A DNA stretch of 64,000 nucleotides from an uncultured Saprospiraceae bacterium (GTDB lineage Bacteria; Bacteroidota; Bacteroidia; Chitinophagales; Saprospiraceae), in the NCBI GenBank assembly GCA_937959275.1, contig CALGLU010000058.1:62001-126000 (forward strand), in the 5' to 3' direction. A program made the translations under genes and the position numbers. The notes beneath the pieces are model-generated. The model worked only from the letters and a program-made list of their open reading frames with translations, was not told where the DNA came from and ran no database searches. Shown here in pieces: positions 35,846 to 45,942 of the stretch. Numbering within the stretch: the stretch's first letter is position 1; every line of letters starts with the position of its first letter.

Positions 35846-36850
35846 TTATTTTACAAGATTGTGTGCAATCCACCAAGATCTAAAGCCTTCCATAAATGGT
35901 GGTAGCTGATATGACATGGCCAATCTCTGTTTCACAATACGTTTCACAATCTTCCAATGCATATGAATATCCTTAACAATCTCAAGATAACTAAACCTTG
36001 AATCATAGATATGTAAAGGTTCAGATTTTGCACCATTGACTTCAATGAGTAAAAAATCATCATTTAGCAATCCTTCAATCGAATCCGCTTTTAAATCTGC
36101 TCGACAAAAGTCAATACCCTGTATTTGGGTCATAAAACGATTAGCCCAATCCAATACAGCCTCATCAATCAAATGATTATAGGAATGAAAGGCTGCTCCT
36201 CTTGAGTAATTTCCAATATCATCTATTTGTTTTTCCTCGCCAAGAAGCAGGATCTGACTTAATGAATCTGCAAGCTTATTTTTTATCCAGTCTTTTTTTA
36301 AAAATGGATTTTCTGCTGCATCAATTAGAGCCTCTAGTGTCTGTTTGCCATCTCCAACAACTTTTGGATATGTCTTCTCGATAAAAGAACTCACACCAAT
36401 TTCATTTGATTTTGGGTATCTATAAATAAGTATCGAATATTCCTTGATAAAGGATATATACTCTTGAACAAGAACTGCTCTTTGCTCAAATTTTGGTAGT
36501 GTTGCCGTTAATTGAGCTTGATCATCAACTTTTGACACCAAGAATCCTTTAAATCCAATATCTGGTTTTAAGATTAAGGGAAAATTGAATCCAGATGATA
36601 AAATCTCATTTATGCTGTTATCGGTATTCTCGATTAATTTTGTCTTGGGTAAAAGCTGATCTGGTAATAAATTATACGAATCAGACTTGCGATCATCAAA
36701 CATCCCACCAAAACTTAGCCCTGGATTTATTGCTGAAAAAAAAGTCGGTGACAAAAATCGAATGGAGAAAAGAAAACCATACATAACGGACTGATAATAA
36801 AATAGCTGAGCTACCCAATATCCTCTATCCGTTATTTTCGTTTTAGTCAT
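35846..36850 (-). CDS. ATP-grasp domain protein of unknown substrate
   Basis: 334 aa. Segments FPLILKPDIGFKGFLV, VLVQEYISFIKEYSILIYRY, KTYPKVVGDGKQTLEALI and FLLIEVNGAKSEP fit the lysine, nucleotide-binding and metal-binding strands of an ATP-grasp ligase. GIDFCRADLK resembles the ...DxRxD strand. The N-terminal ~80 residues are not recognised and contain two hydrophobic stretches (YYQSVMYGFLFSIRF). ATP-grasp enzymes join a carboxylate to an amine or thiol; the substrate here is not evident. It sits 33 bases after gcvP and 3 bases before coaX, so it is cotranscribed with both. Confidence 0.8.
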   Translation of the reverse strand: MTKTKITDRGYWVAQLFYYQSVMYGFLFSIRFLSPTFFSAINPGLSFGGMFDDRKSDSYNLLPDQLLPKTKLIENTDNSINEILSSGFNFPLILKPDIGFKGFLVSKVDDQAQLTATLPKFEQRAVLVQEYISFIKEYSILIYRYPKSNEIGVSSFIEKTYPKVVGDGKQTLEALIDAAENPFLKKDWIKNKLADSLSQILLLGEEKQIDDIGNYSRGAAFHSYNHLIDEAVLDWANRFMTQIQGIDFCRADLKADSIEGLLNDDFLLIEVNGAKSEPLHIYDSRFSYLEIVKDIHMHWKIVKRIVKQRLAMSYQLPPFMEGFRSWWIAHNLVK

Positions 36851-36883
36851 TAAGAATTTAAATAAATCCCCTATATACTAAAA

Positions 36884-39748
36884 TTACACATAATCCTCAA
36901 GAGGTGGGCAAGTACAGATAAGATTACGGTCTCCATGGGCATTGTCCACTCGAGCAACTGCAGGCCAGAATTTGCTACTATAATTCATACTCGGAAGAGG
37001 AAACAGAGCCTTTTGGCGAGAATATGAGAAAGGCCAGTCATCACCACATGCCGTCTTTAAGGTGTGTGGTGCATTGGACAACGTGCTTGAATCTGCGGAC
37101 ATATCACCTCGTGCAACTTCGTTGATTTCTTCTTTTATCGCAAGCATGGCTTCACAAAATCGATCCAGTTCTCTTATGTTTTCACTTTCAGTTGGTTCGA
37201 TCATAATCGTACCTGCCACTGGAAACGATAGCGTCGGCGCGTGAAATCCATAATCCATTAACCGCTTCGCTACATCTTCTGCAGATACGCCAATGGATTT
37301 ATAGGGTCTCAAATCTAATATCAGTTCATGTGCTGTTCGCCCTTTTTTGCCTAAATATAAAATCTCGTAATCATCCTTAAGTCGTTCTTTGATATAATTA
37401 GCATTAAGAATAGCGATCTCAGTTGACATCTTTAGTCCATTTGGACCTAGCAAGCGAATGTATGCATAGGAAATTAATAAAATACTTGCGCTGCCATATG
37501 GTGCTGCTGAGACTGCATTGATGTTTTGCTCATCGGCGCTAGCTTGTATAGCATAGTGGCCTGGTAAAAAAGGTGTCAATGATTCATTTACGCATATCGG
37601 ACCCATTCCAGGACCACCGCCTCCATGTGGGATTGCAAACGTTTTGTGCAAATTAAGGTGGCATACATCTGCACCGATAATTCCGGGGCTTGTCAGTCCT
37701 ACTTGAGCATTCATATTGGCACCGTCCATGTATACCTTCCCTCCACAATCGTGCGTAATTCTACAAATCTCTTGAATATCCTCTTCAAACACCCCATGTG
37801 TAGATGGGTAAGTCACCATCAATGCCGACAGATCAGCTTTGTGCTCTTCTGCTTTTAAACGCAAGTCATCCAAGTCAATATTACCAAGCTCATCACATGT
37901 AACAACGACGACTTTCATACCAGCCATGATGGCACTTGCTGGATTAGTCCCATGGGCAGAAGATGGAATGAGAACGATATTTCTATGAGCCTCTCCTCTA
38001 CTCTTATGATAAGCTCTGATCACCATTAGACCGGCATACTCCCCTTGTGCTCCTGAATTAGGCTGCAAAGAGCAAGCATAAAATCCAGTGATCTCTGCTA
38101 GGTATTTTTCAAGTTCTTTGAAAATATATTGATAGCCGAGGGATTGATCTGCAGGGCAAAAGGGATGAAGATTAGCAAATTCTGGAATGGAAACGGGGAA
38201 GAGCTGAGTAGCAGCATTCAATTTCATCGTGCATGATCCTAATGGAATCATTGAATGCATTAATGATAAATCTTTGTTTTCCAATCTTTTGATATAACGC
38301 ATCATTTCAGTTTCAGAATGATACATTTTGAAAACTGGATGATCTAGAAAAGATGACTTTCGTTCAAATTCAGGTGCAATGTCTTTGAAAGACATATTAC
38401 TTTCAACTTCAACACTTCCTTTGGCGCTTGGAAGATTGGCGAATATTGAAATCAGTGATTTGATATCTTCGAATGTCGTGGTTTCATCGACACTAATACT
38501 GATGTTAGTGTCTTGGGCAGCAAAGACATTGATATTCGCATCCGCAATCATCTGTTTCTCAGCATCCGAAATTTCAATCGTAATGGTATCAAAAATTTCT
38601 CCATTCACGAGATTAAAACCGAGTAGATCTAGCTTGTCTCTAAGTAATGACGCATATGCATGTATGCGAGTCGCTATTTGATGTAATCCATCTGCGCCAT
38701 GATACACAGCATACATGCCTGCCATCACAGCGAGCAATGCCTGAGCAGTACAAATATTTGATGTCGCTCTTTCTCGTTTGATGTGCTGCTCTCTTGTTTG
38801 TAGCGCCATCCTGTAAGCTGTATCTCCTTGCTTATCTATTGAGACACCAATAATTCTGCCTGGGATTTGGCGCTTGAAGTCTTCTTTTGTAGCAAAATAT
38901 GCAGCATGCGGTCCACCAAATCCTATGGGTACACCAAAACGCTGAGTGGTGCCGACGCAAGCATCTGCACCCCATTCTCCTGGAGGCGTTATGAGTACCA
39001 AACTCATCAAATCAGCAACTGCTGTAACATACAGCTGGTGTTGCTTACATGATGTTGTGAAATTTTCGTAGTCGTGTATGACACCTTGAGCATCAGGGTA
39101 TTGTATACATGCTCCAAAAAAGTCTTCAGTTGGAACGAATGCTTTCCAATCTCCTTCTACAACTTCAATATCCAAAGGCTCAGCTCTCAGTCGAATAATA
39201 TCCTTGGTCTGCTGGAACACATGTCGATCTACAAAATATTTGAGAACTGGTTGCTTTGTTCTCTTATTTCGGACGCTGAAAAACATAGCCATAGCTTCTG
39301 CAGCAGCTGTCCCTTCATCCAAAAGACTCGCATTGGCAATGGCGAGTGCTGTTAGGTCACTGACAACTGTTTGAAAGTTCGTAAGAGCTTCCATTCGGCC
39401 TTGTGATATTTCAGCTTGATAAGGTGTATACTGAGTGTACCAGCCAGGGTTATGAAATATATTCCTCAGTATAACCGATGGCGTGATGGTACCATAATAT
39501 CCTTGACCGATATATGATTTTACCAGTTTATTCTTATCAGCGACTTTCTGGATGTGCTTTAAAAACTCAAATTCAGACATTGCTTGTGGAATCTGCAACG
39601 GATCATTTTTGAGAATCTGGTTAGGAATCGTTTGTTGAATCAGCTCATGAATTGAATCTAGAGATAATTTGGATAAAATATCATTGAGGGATGATTCATC
39701 AATACCGATGTGACGGTTTATGAAATTATTGTGGTCTTTATTGAGCAT
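36884..39748 (-). CDS. gcvP: Glycine dehydrogenase (decarboxylating), P-protein
   Basis: 954 aa, the full length of the single-chain P-protein of the glycine cleavage system. Its N-terminus FINRHIGIDESSLNDIL matches the family; LHKTFAIPHGGGGPGMGPI carries the PLP-binding Lys, and PNSGAQGEYAGL and SAHGTNPASA are conserved active-site stretches. It decarboxylates glycine and passes the aminomethyl group to the lipoyl H-protein. No gcvH or gcvT is in this window. It is the first gene of the gcvP, ATP-grasp, coaX unit, with a possible promoter at 39818-39825. Confidence 0.97.
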   Translation of the reverse strand: MLNKDHNNFINRHIGIDESSLNDILSKLSLDSIHELIQQTIPNQILKNDPLQIPQAMSEFEFLKHIQKVADKNKLVKSYIGQGYYGTITPSVILRNIFHNPGWYTQYTPYQAEISQGRMEALTNFQTVVSDLTALAIANASLLDEGTAAAEAMAMFFSVRNKRTKQPVLKYFVDRHVFQQTKDIIRLRAEPLDIEVVEGDWKAFVPTEDFFGACIQYPDAQGVIHDYENFTTSCKQHQLYVTAVADLMSLVLITPPGEWGADACVGTTQRFGVPIGFGGPHAAYFATKEDFKRQIPGRIIGVSIDKQGDTAYRMALQTREQHIKRERATSNICTAQALLAVMAGMYAVYHGADGLHQIATRIHAYASLLRDKLDLLGFNLVNGEIFDTITIEISDAEKQMIADANINVFAAQDTNISISVDETTTFEDIKSLISIFANLPSAKGSVEVESNMSFKDIAPEFERKSSFLDHPVFKMYHSETEMMRYIKRLENKDLSLMHSMIPLGSCTMKLNAATQLFPVSIPEFANLHPFCPADQSLGYQYIFKELEKYLAEITGFYACSLQPNSGAQGEYAGLMVIRAYHKSRGEAHRNIVLIPSSAHGTNPASAIMAGMKVVVVTCDELGNIDLDDLRLKAEEHKADLSALMVTYPSTHGVFEEDIQEICRITHDCGGKVYMDGANMNAQVGLTSPGIIGADVCHLNLHKTFAIPHGGGGPGMGPICVNESLTPFLPGHYAIQASADEQNINAVSAAPYGSASILLISYAYIRLLGPNGLKMSTEIAILNANYIKERLKDDYEILYLGKKGRTAHELILDLRPYKSIGVSAEDVAKRLMDYGFHAPTLSFPVAGTIMIEPTESENIRELDRFCEAMLAIKEEINEVARGDMSADSSTLSNAPHTLKTACGDDWPFSYSRQKALFPLPSMNYSSKFWPAVARVDNAHGDRNLICTCPPLEDYV

Positions 39749-39817
39749 TAAAGATGCATTTTATGAGAGTTGACAGATAAACCAATTAAACTAACATTGG
39801 TTTTCGATTTAATGCCC

Positions 39818-39825
39818 CAAATATA
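39818..39825 (-). promoter_or_regulatory. Possible -7 element TATATTTG for gcvP
   Basis: The minus strand reads TATATTTG 70 bases upstream of the gcvP ATG, matching TAnnTTTG and implying a leader of about 60 nt. No -33 TTG at the right distance was found. Confidence 0.4.
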
Positions 39826-39935
39826 TCGTTAGTGTTCATATTTACATTCGTTATATATGTTTTATTTTATTGCATAGTTAAATATTGATTCAAATTTATC
39901 TGCTACATTTAGGGTCTAACAAAATCCAATTGAAT

Positions 39936-40376
39936 ATGTATTCGATGCTCAAACATGCACACTCTGGTTTTAGATGGTTAGTCTTAGTCCTACTCGTTAT
40001 TGCTATCTTTAATGCATATACAAAATGGCAAAATCGTAAAGATTACACTTCTAGCGATAAGAAGAAGTCTCTTTTTGCAATGATCTTTACACATATCCAA
40101 CTATTAATCGGTCTTGTCCTATACTTTATGAGTCCTTTAGTTTCCTTTCAGGAAGGCTTTATGAAAGAAGCGATTACCCGTTTTTTCACGATTGAACATA
40201 CGACAATTATGGTATTAGCGATCGCTGTAATTACGATAGGATATGGCAAGGCAAAACGAAAAGAAGACGATTCGCAAAAATTTAAGACAACGTTTATCTA
40301 CTATCTAATTGGGCTCATACTGATCTTGGTTTCAATACCTTGGCCGTTTAGAGGTTTGGGAACGGGTTGGTTTTAA
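39936..40376 (+). CDS. Small four-helix membrane protein, cytochrome b-like family of Bacteroidota
   Basis: 146 aa from the ATG giving MYSMLKHAHSGFRWLVLVLL; the upstream codons add a polar stretch unlike the family. Four hydrophobic helices are visible: WLVLVLLVIAIFNAY, MIFTHIQLLIGLVLYFM, TTIMVLAIAVITIGY and FIYYLIGLILILVSIPW. His residues in the first three helices (HAHSG, THIQ, EHTT) could bind haem; similar Bacteroidota proteins are often annotated as cytochrome B. Haem binding is not proven. It ends with PFRGLGTGWF, a conserved tail of that group (from memory). Confidence 0.75.
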   Translation: MYSMLKHAHSGFRWLVLVLLVIAIFNAYTKWQNRKDYTSSDKKKSLFAMIFTHIQLLIGLVLYFMSPLVSFQEGFMKEAITRFFTIEHTTIMVLAIAVITIGYGKAKRKEDDSQKFKTTFIYYLIGLILILVSIPWPFRGLGTGWF

Positions 40377-40484
40377 TGTGAAAATAATTGGTAAAACTCA
40401 ACAGCTCTTACTTAGAGATGATAATGAGGAATTACTCGTCTTGAAAAGACTTTACATCCATTGTGAAGGTGAAAATTTGGAAAT

Positions 40485-40551
40485 AAAAAAAAGGATCTAC
40501 TAACTTTTTAGCGATCCCTTTTAAAACAATTTTTAACACCCTTAAACTGTA
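40485..40551 (-). ncRNA. RNA-like element, copy C (TTTAAGGGTG box plus terminator hairpin)
   Basis: Read on the minus strand: TACAGTTTAAGGGTG, then after about 16-19 bases the stem AAGGGATC / GATCCTTT (one G-U) with a loop containing AAAAAGTT, then a T-run of about eight. It shares the 15-base box, the spacing and the AAAAGTT loop with the copies at 62239 and 62372. It stands alone, downstream of the sigma-gene terminator and facing a plus-strand gene, so it is not simply the 3' end of a known gene. Confidence 0.55.
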
Positions 40552-40757
40552 CCCCAAAGATAATTGAATCGTGAGGTGCGTTAGCCTACAAGCTGCCTTC
40601 TACCTATCTACAAATAAACAACAGAATTATATTTGCAAGTATAAACTATTGTATATCAACAACTTAGTCTAATTTACAATTGTTAATCAAGTGATTGTCT
40701 TCGCTAAATGAAATGGTGTGTTACTGACTAGAACCCATGTAATTATATGAGTGGGCA

Positions 40758-40797
40758 AAAAAAAAGCTAGCATTCATAAGCGAATACTAGCTTTAAA
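40758..40797 (-). terminator. Rho-independent terminator of the ECF sigma gene
   Basis: On the minus strand AAAGCTAG-x-ATTC pairs with GAAT-x-CTAGCTTT around a short loop, followed by nine T. It lies about 25 bases past the stop at 40819. Confidence 0.85.
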
Positions 40798-40818
40798 AAT
40801 TCTATTTATATTGACTGA

Positions 40819-41403
40819 CTATGATTGCAACTGAACATGGTTTTCTTCGATGAGTTTTCTGATATTAATCAGAGCATATCTCATCCTTCCTAGAGCCGTA
40901 TTAATACTCACTCTTGTTAATGCAGCTATTTCTTTAAAGCTCATATCTGCGTAATGTCTGAGTATTACAACTTCTCTTTGCTCTTCTGGAAGCAGATCGA
41001 CTAATTGTCTGACTCTAGCGTATGTTTGATTTTTGATCATCTGAGTCTCCATATTATCATCTTTTACTTCAAGGACATCAAAAATGTCAAATGTCTCAGA
41101 TGGAGAAACTTTAGTTCTTCTCTTAGATCTTCGGAAATGATCGACACATAGGTTATATGAAATCCTCATTGCCCACTGAAGGAATTTACCTTCATGGTTA
41201 TATTTTCCTTTACGTAAGGTATCTATGATTTTGATAAAAACTTCTTGAAAAATATCCTCTGCTAAATCGTGGTCTTTAACAAAGAGATAGATTTGAGTGT
41301 AAATACGCTGTTTGTGCCTATTTAGTAATACTTCGAACGATTTTTCATCGCCATCAAGATAATTAAGGATAAGTTGTCGATCTGTTACAGTCTTAACATT
41401 CAT
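40819..41403 (-). CDS. ECF-type RNA polymerase sigma factor
   Basis: 194 aa. Sigma region 2 is seen in LAEDIFQEVFIKIIDTLRKG...FLQWAMRISYNLCVDHFRR, and region 4 in LPEEQREVVILRHYADMSFKEIAALTRVSINTALGRMRYAL. It matches Bacteroidota sigma-70 family ECF factors. No anti-sigma gene adjoins it: it is flanked by its own terminator and a long upstream region, so control is not evident from context. A possible promoter lies at 41494-41501. Confidence 0.95.
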   Translation of the reverse strand: MNVKTVTDRQLILNYLDGDEKSFEVLLNRHKQRIYTQIYLFVKDHDLAEDIFQEVFIKIIDTLRKGKYNHEGKFLQWAMRISYNLCVDHFRRSKRRTKVSPSETFDIFDVLEVKDDNMETQMIKNQTYARVRQLVDLLPEEQREVVILRHYADMSFKEIAALTRVSINTALGRMRYALINIRKLIEENHVQLQS

Positions 41404-41493
41404 AACTAAGTCAAATTTTGGGTCTTTGTAATAAAATTTCTTAGTGTAAATGTCTTAGCTTATAGACTGTAATTTTTTAGATTTGTAAAAAAT

Positions 41494-41501
41494 CAAATAT
41501 A
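41494..41501 (-). promoter_or_regulatory. Possible -7 element TATATTTG for the ECF sigma gene
   Basis: The minus strand reads TATATTTG 91 bases before the ATG at 41403, matching TAnnTTTG. No -33 TTG at 17-23 bases was found. Confidence 0.38.
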
Positions 41502-41691
41502 GAGAACTTTATCTATACTTGAAACTGCTCGGTAAAAATAGTTACAATTTATTTTTGATGCACTAGCTCTTAAAACATTAACTTTTGTTTAACCGAACCA
41601 CTACTTTTGCTGTTTCTATACCAAACATCAAGACTATGATGTTTGAAATATTAAGTACCCCTATTCAGAATAGGAAAAAACATTAAAAAAT

Positions 41692-44490
41692 TTGAATTCT
41701 CCTAAAGACTATATTCATATCAAAGGAGCTCGCTCCAATAACCTTAAAAATGTAGAGCTAAAAATCCCAAAAAACAAGCTTGTGGTGGTCACAGGACTAT
41801 CTGGGTCTGGCAAGTCATCATTGATCATGGATACCTTATACGCTGAAGGACAACGGCGCTACGTTGAGAGTTTATCTTCATATGCGCGACAATTCCTTAA
41901 TCGCATGAAAAAGCCGGAAGTCGACTTTATAAAGGGAATTTGTCCTGCCATTGCGATTGAGCAACGAGTAACGACCAGCAATGCTAGGTCCACAGTTGGC
42001 TCTCTAACGGAGATCTACGATTATTTAAGATTATTGTTTGCCAGGATTGGAAAGACCTACTCTCCCATTTCTGGTAAGGAGGTAAAAAAACATAGTGTCT
42101 CTGACGTAGTTGACTTCATTGCCAAACAGAAATCTGGTCAGCGCGTTCAGCTCTTTATTCCGCTCCAGCGAAAATACTCTGATCGAAGCATTACAATCGA
42201 GCTGAGTTTACTCTTACAGAAAGGTTATTCAAGGATTTTCTATAAACAAGAACTGCATGAGATAGAAGACTTTTTAGACGCTAATAAAAAATTATGCAAA
42301 AAAAAGATTGGCACTTTTAAAGGTGAGCTTTGGATTTTGATTGATCGCTTCAGTGTCTCTGATGATGTTGAAAATAAAAAGAGAATTGCTGACTCGATCA
42401 ATACAGCATTCTATGAAAGTGAAGGAGATTGTATCGTCGATATCGTAAATGGGGCGACTAAATCCTTTAATAATCGATTTGAGTTGGATGGCATTACATT
42501 CTTAGAACCATCCCATCAATTATTCAATTATAACAATCCTTATGGTGCCTGCAAGCAATGCGAAGGTTATGGCAGAGTCCTTGGTATAGATCCTAAAAAA
42601 GTAGTGCCAAACGACACCAAATCAGTATATGATGGTGCTATACAATGCTGGAAAGGTGAGACATATGGGCAGTGGTTGGATAACTTTATTGAAGCGACAG
42701 CCAATTTTGAATTCCCAATACACCGAGCGTTTGAAGAACTAACAAAAGAGGAGGTCTCTATACTATGGGAAGGCAATGATTATTTCTATGGCTTAAATGA
42801 CTTCTTTGCAGAATTAAAAAAGAAGACATATAAAATTCAGAATAGAGTGATGCTGGCGAGATATCGGGGCAGAACAACCTGTCCAAGCTGCGATGGTGGG
42901 CGCTTACGCAATGAAGCCATGTATGTACTCATTCAAAAAAAATCAATTGCTGAATTGATTGATATTCCAATCGACGAACTTCAGGCATTTATACACTCCT
43001 TGAAATTATCAAAACATGATGCCACCATCGCCAAGCGTATTTTGACAGAGATTAAGACAAGATTAGATACGATGATTAATGTGGGACTACCGTATTTATC
43101 ATTAGACCGATTATCGGCAACATTGAGTGGTGGTGAAACTCAACGCATTAATTTGACCCGGACTTTGGGAAGCAACTTAACGAGTTCACTTTATATTCTA
43201 GATGAACCTAGCATAGGGCTTCATCCAAAGGATACGACAAAATTGATAAAGGTCCTCCTTAACTTAAGAGATCTAGGGAATACTGTCATTGTTGTCGAAC
43301 ATGAAGAGGAGGTCATTAAAGCAGCTGATCATATAATTGATGTAGGACCGCTTGCAGGTATTTTTGGAGGAGAGATTTTATTTAATGAAAGCTATAAAAA
43401 ATTTAAAAAAGCTTCTGGTAGTCTGACATCTGATTATTTAAGTGGTAAAAAGGAAATTAAAGTACCAAAGAAACGAAGGAAAGCGATTAATAAGATTGTG
43501 GTGAAAAGCGCAAAGCAACATAATTTGAAGTCGATAGATGTTACTATCCCGCTCAATAGCTTTGTAACGGTCACAGGCGTCTCTGGATCGGGTAAGACCA
43601 CATTGATCAAGCATATCGTTTATCCAGGCATAAAGAGACTCTTGGGCGAAAATACAGCGATCAAATTAGGTGCTCATCAGGAAATCAGCGGAGATTTATC
43701 TGTCATTAAAGAGATTGAACTCATCAATCAAAGCCCAATCGGTAAATCTTCGAGATCTAATCCTGTCACTTACGTAAAAGCATTTGATGCGATCAGAAAA
43801 ATGATGGCAGATCAGCAATTATCGAAAGTGAGGGGCTTTGCTGCTAAGCATTTTTCATTTAATGTTGATGGAGGCCGTTGTGAAAACTGTAAAGGTGAAG
43901 GAGAAATCACAGTAGAAATGCAGTTTTTAGCTGATGTGAAATTAATCTGCGAAGATTGCAGAGGAAGGCGATACAAACCGGAGGTCTTGGAGATCCAATA
44001 TAAGGGTAAGTCTATTTTTGAGATTTTGGATTTAAGCATAGAGGAAGCGATTGATTTTTTTGCAGATCACAAAGAAATAGTCAATAAAATAAAACCGCTT
44101 TTCGATGTTGGCCTAGGGTATGTTAAGCTAGGTCAGTCATCGAGCACGCTATCCGGCGGGGAGGCACAACGGGTCAAGCTTGCCTCCTACTTAGGGAAGG
44201 AAGCGCGAGGGAATCAAATTCTATTCATATTTGATGAGCCGACGACTGGCTTACATTTTCATGACATCCACAAACTGCTGTATGCGCTCAACGCGTTGGT
44301 AGAGAATGGCCATTCGGTGATTGTCGTAGAACATAATATTGAAGTGATCAAATGTTCGGATTGGGTCATTGATTTGGGACCGGAAGGTGGGAAGCATGGT
44401 GGTCATCTTGTTTTTGAAGGGACTCCTGAAGATTTGGTAAAGTGTAAGAAATCGTTTACCGGCAAGTACTTAAAAGAAAAGCTCTCTTAA
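41692..44490 (+). CDS. uvrA: Excinuclease ABC subunit A
   Basis: 932 aa of the two-ATPase DNA-damage sensor of nucleotide excision repair. Start is TTG (TTG AAT TCT CCT), since the conserved [17 protein letters not shown] begins a few codons later and no ATG precedes it. Two Walker A motifs ([10 protein letters not shown] and [10 protein letters not shown]), two ABC signatures (LSGGETQRI and LSGGEAQRV) and zinc-finger pairs (CKQCEGYG...[15 protein letters not shown]...CEDCRGR) are all present. Many Bacteroidota carry two UvrA paralogues; which one this is cannot be told here. uvrB and uvrC are not in the window. A bidirectional hairpin overlaps its stop codon. Confidence 0.97.
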   Translation: MNSPKDYIHIKGARSNNLKNVELKIPKNKLVVVTGLSGSGKSSLIMDTLYAEGQRRYVESLSSYARQFLNRMKKPEVDFIKGICPAIAIEQRVTTSNARSTVGSLTEIYDYLRLLFARIGKTYSPISGKEVKKHSVSDVVDFIAKQKSGQRVQLFIPLQRKYSDRSITIELSLLLQKGYSRIFYKQELHEIEDFLDANKKLCKKKIGTFKGELWILIDRFSVSDDVENKKRIADSINTAFYESEGDCIVDIVNGATKSFNNRFELDGITFLEPSHQLFNYNNPYGACKQCEGYGRVLGIDPKKVVPNDTKSVYDGAIQCWKGETYGQWLDNFIEATANFEFPIHRAFEELTKEEVSILWEGNDYFYGLNDFFAELKKKTYKIQNRVMLARYRGRTTCPSCDGGRLRNEAMYVLIQKKSIAELIDIPIDELQAFIHSLKLSKHDATIAKRILTEIKTRLDTMINVGLPYLSLDRLSATLSGGETQRINLTRTLGSNLTSSLYILDEPSIGLHPKDTTKLIKVLLNLRDLGNTVIVVEHEEEVIKAADHIIDVGPLAGIFGGEILFNESYKKFKKASGSLTSDYLSGKKEIKVPKKRRKAINKIVVKSAKQHNLKSIDVTIPLNSFVTVTGVSGSGKTTLIKHIVYPGIKRLLGENTAIKLGAHQEISGDLSVIKEIELINQSPIGKSSRSNPVTYVKAFDAIRKMMADQQLSKVRGFAAKHFSFNVDGGRCENCKGEGEITVEMQFLADVKLICEDCRGRRYKPEVLEIQYKGKSIFEILDLSIEEAIDFFADHKEIVNKIKPLFDVGLGYVKLGQSSSTLSGGEAQRVKLASYLGKEARGNQILFIFDEPTTGLHFHDIHKLLYALNALVENGHSVIVVEHNIEVIKCSDWVIDLGPEGGKHGGHLVFEGTPEDLVKCKKSFTGKYLKEKLS

Positions 44491-44510
44491 TCAGTGACTA
44501 AGAGAGCTTT
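44478..44510. terminator. Bidirectional terminator between uvrA and the HU/HHH protein
   Basis: A perfect 12-bp stem (AAAGCTCTCTTA / TAAGAGAGCTTT) with a 9-base loop overlaps the uvrA TAA. T-rich tracts flank it on both strands (TTTATCT on plus, TTTTCTTTT on minus), suiting two convergent genes. Confidence 0.75.
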
Positions 44511-44538
44511 ATCTAAATCTTATCGCCTTTATACCTTG

Positions 44539-45900
44539 CTATTTTTTGCCGCCCATCAATGCATCTTGCAAAGCTTTTAGTTTGTCCCAAGAACCTTGAG
44601 CTGCAAGTTTGGCTTGCTTTGGCCATGTTTCAGGATTGTGCATTGAGAATTGAGGGCCTGCATTGACTAACAGTTTTTTAATTGTTTTGAAATTAGCGCC
44701 GCTCAGTTTCTTGAAGCTTTCAAATCCACCTTTCTGTAAAATTTGAGAAATTTTTGGACCAACACCTTCTATTTTAGTCAAGTCATCGCCTTTCTTGCTA
44801 GATGCCTTTTTTGAAGCTGGTTTCGCAGCTTTTTTAGCTACAGGCTTTGCTGCTTTCTTAGCTGCTGGTTTTGCTGCTTTCTTAGCAGTCTTTTTAGCTG
44901 CAGGTTTCGCTGTTTTCTTAGCAGCTGGTTTTGCAGCCTTTTTTGACTTTGTTTTTGTCTTTGACTTTACTGATTTTTTTGTGGCTATTTTGGAAGCCTT
45001 GACACCATCTTTAAGCTCACGTCTTTCCACGACAGTAGCGCCACCTCTTGTTCGACTCTCACCAACAACAGTTTTAGAGACTTCTACTGTATCCATACCC
45101 ATCATCATCTTTGATAAGGTTTCAAAATCAAATGATTTGACGACCTCAACTTCTTTAACGATCTCGATTGGAATTTCCTTAATCACCTCTATTTCTTTGA
45201 TCACTTCAATCTCCTTAACGACGACTTTGGGTTTCGCTGCTAGGGCTTTTGAGGCAGCAGCCAATTTAGCTTTGAGTGCTTTTATCTCTTTAGCTGATTT
45301 AGCCGCACTTGCTCCCGCAGCTTTTTTTGTTGCAACCAAGGTCTTTCCTGCAGCAGTTAATTTTGATTCAGCAGCGCCACATTTCTTTTTCCATGCTTCA
45401 GTTTCTTTTTCATCTTTTTGAATCACTTCATTGACATATGTGATTTCCTTCATCTTCTCAACAGGGACAGTTTTAGTCACTTTAACTTCCTTAATCTTTG
45501 ATTTTTCTACGATTACGGGGACTTCTTTTATGACCTCGACCACCTTGATGACCTCTACTGTTTTAATAACCTCTACAGGCACCTCTTTCACAACTTCTAC
45601 TGTCTTGATTTTCTCGACAATCACTTTTACGGGGACTTCTTTTATGACCTCGACCCTTTTAATCTTTTCAATCGTATTCGATGACTTTACAAGCTTATCT
45701 CTTTTAACTTTTACTTCTTTGATCCTTGTCTTACCAGGTACGGCGACTGCTACTTCCTGAGTTGCTTTTACTGTTTTAATAGACTGCGTTCTAAAAGCTG
45801 GATTTTCTTTTAAGATGGTCTCATATGCTTTGGTGGCTTTAGCGACTGAGATCCCTGCTTTTTTACTCACTTTAGCAATGAGCTTTTGTTTTTCGATCAT
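44539..45900 (-). CDS. HU-like N-terminus, VIKEV repeats, H1-like tail and helix-hairpin-helix domain (453 aa)
   Basis: Residues 1-37 (KLIAKVSKKAGISVAKATKAYETIL) resemble the first two helices of HU/IHF proteins without the beta-arm. Then come repeats of the type VIKEVPV / VEVIKEV (about 65-150), a short Ala/Lys coiled region, a second VIKE block, the module VVKSFDFETLSKMMMGM-x-TVEVSKTVVGESRT, and a tail of repeated KKAAKPAA like histone H1. The end, LTKIEGVGPKISQILQKGGF...MHNPETWPKQAKLA, is a helix-hairpin-helix domain of the type seen in L21-fused and 'flap endonuclease-like' proteins. DNA binding is inferred; no nuclease residues were identified. Last gene of an operon with the coiled-coil and OmpA genes (42-base gap upstream). 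Confidence 0.8.
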   Translation of the reverse strand: MIEKQKLIAKVSKKAGISVAKATKAYETILKENPAFRTQSIKTVKATQEVAVAVPGKTRIKEVKVKRDKLVKSSNTIEKIKRVEVIKEVPVKVIVEKIKTVEVVKEVPVEVIKTVEVIKVVEVIKEVPVIVEKSKIKEVKVTKTVPVEKMKEITYVNEVIQKDEKETEAWKKKCGAAESKLTAAGKTLVATKKAAGASAAKSAKEIKALKAKLAAASKALAAKPKVVVKEIEVIKEIEVIKEIPIEIVKEVEVVKSFDFETLSKMMMGMDTVEVSKTVVGESRTRGGATVVERRELKDGVKASKIATKKSVKSKTKTKSKKAAKPAAKKTAKPAAKKTAKKAAKPAAKKAAKPVAKKAAKPASKKASSKKGDDLTKIEGVGPKISQILQKGGFESFKKLSGANFKTIKKLLVNAGPQFSMHNPETWPKQAKLAAQGSWDKLKALQDALMGGKK

Positions 45901-45942
45901 GTTTCTATGTTGTATGTATTTGAGTTAAGTAAAAAGTAGAGG

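Larger units (their letters stand above)
40377..40818. other. 442-base convergent intergenic region
   Basis: It lies between the small membrane protein (plus) and the ECF sigma gene (minus). It holds one copy of the repeated RNA-like element on the minus strand (40485-40551) and the sigma-gene terminator (40758-40797). The remainder shows no open frame. Confidence 0.55.
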
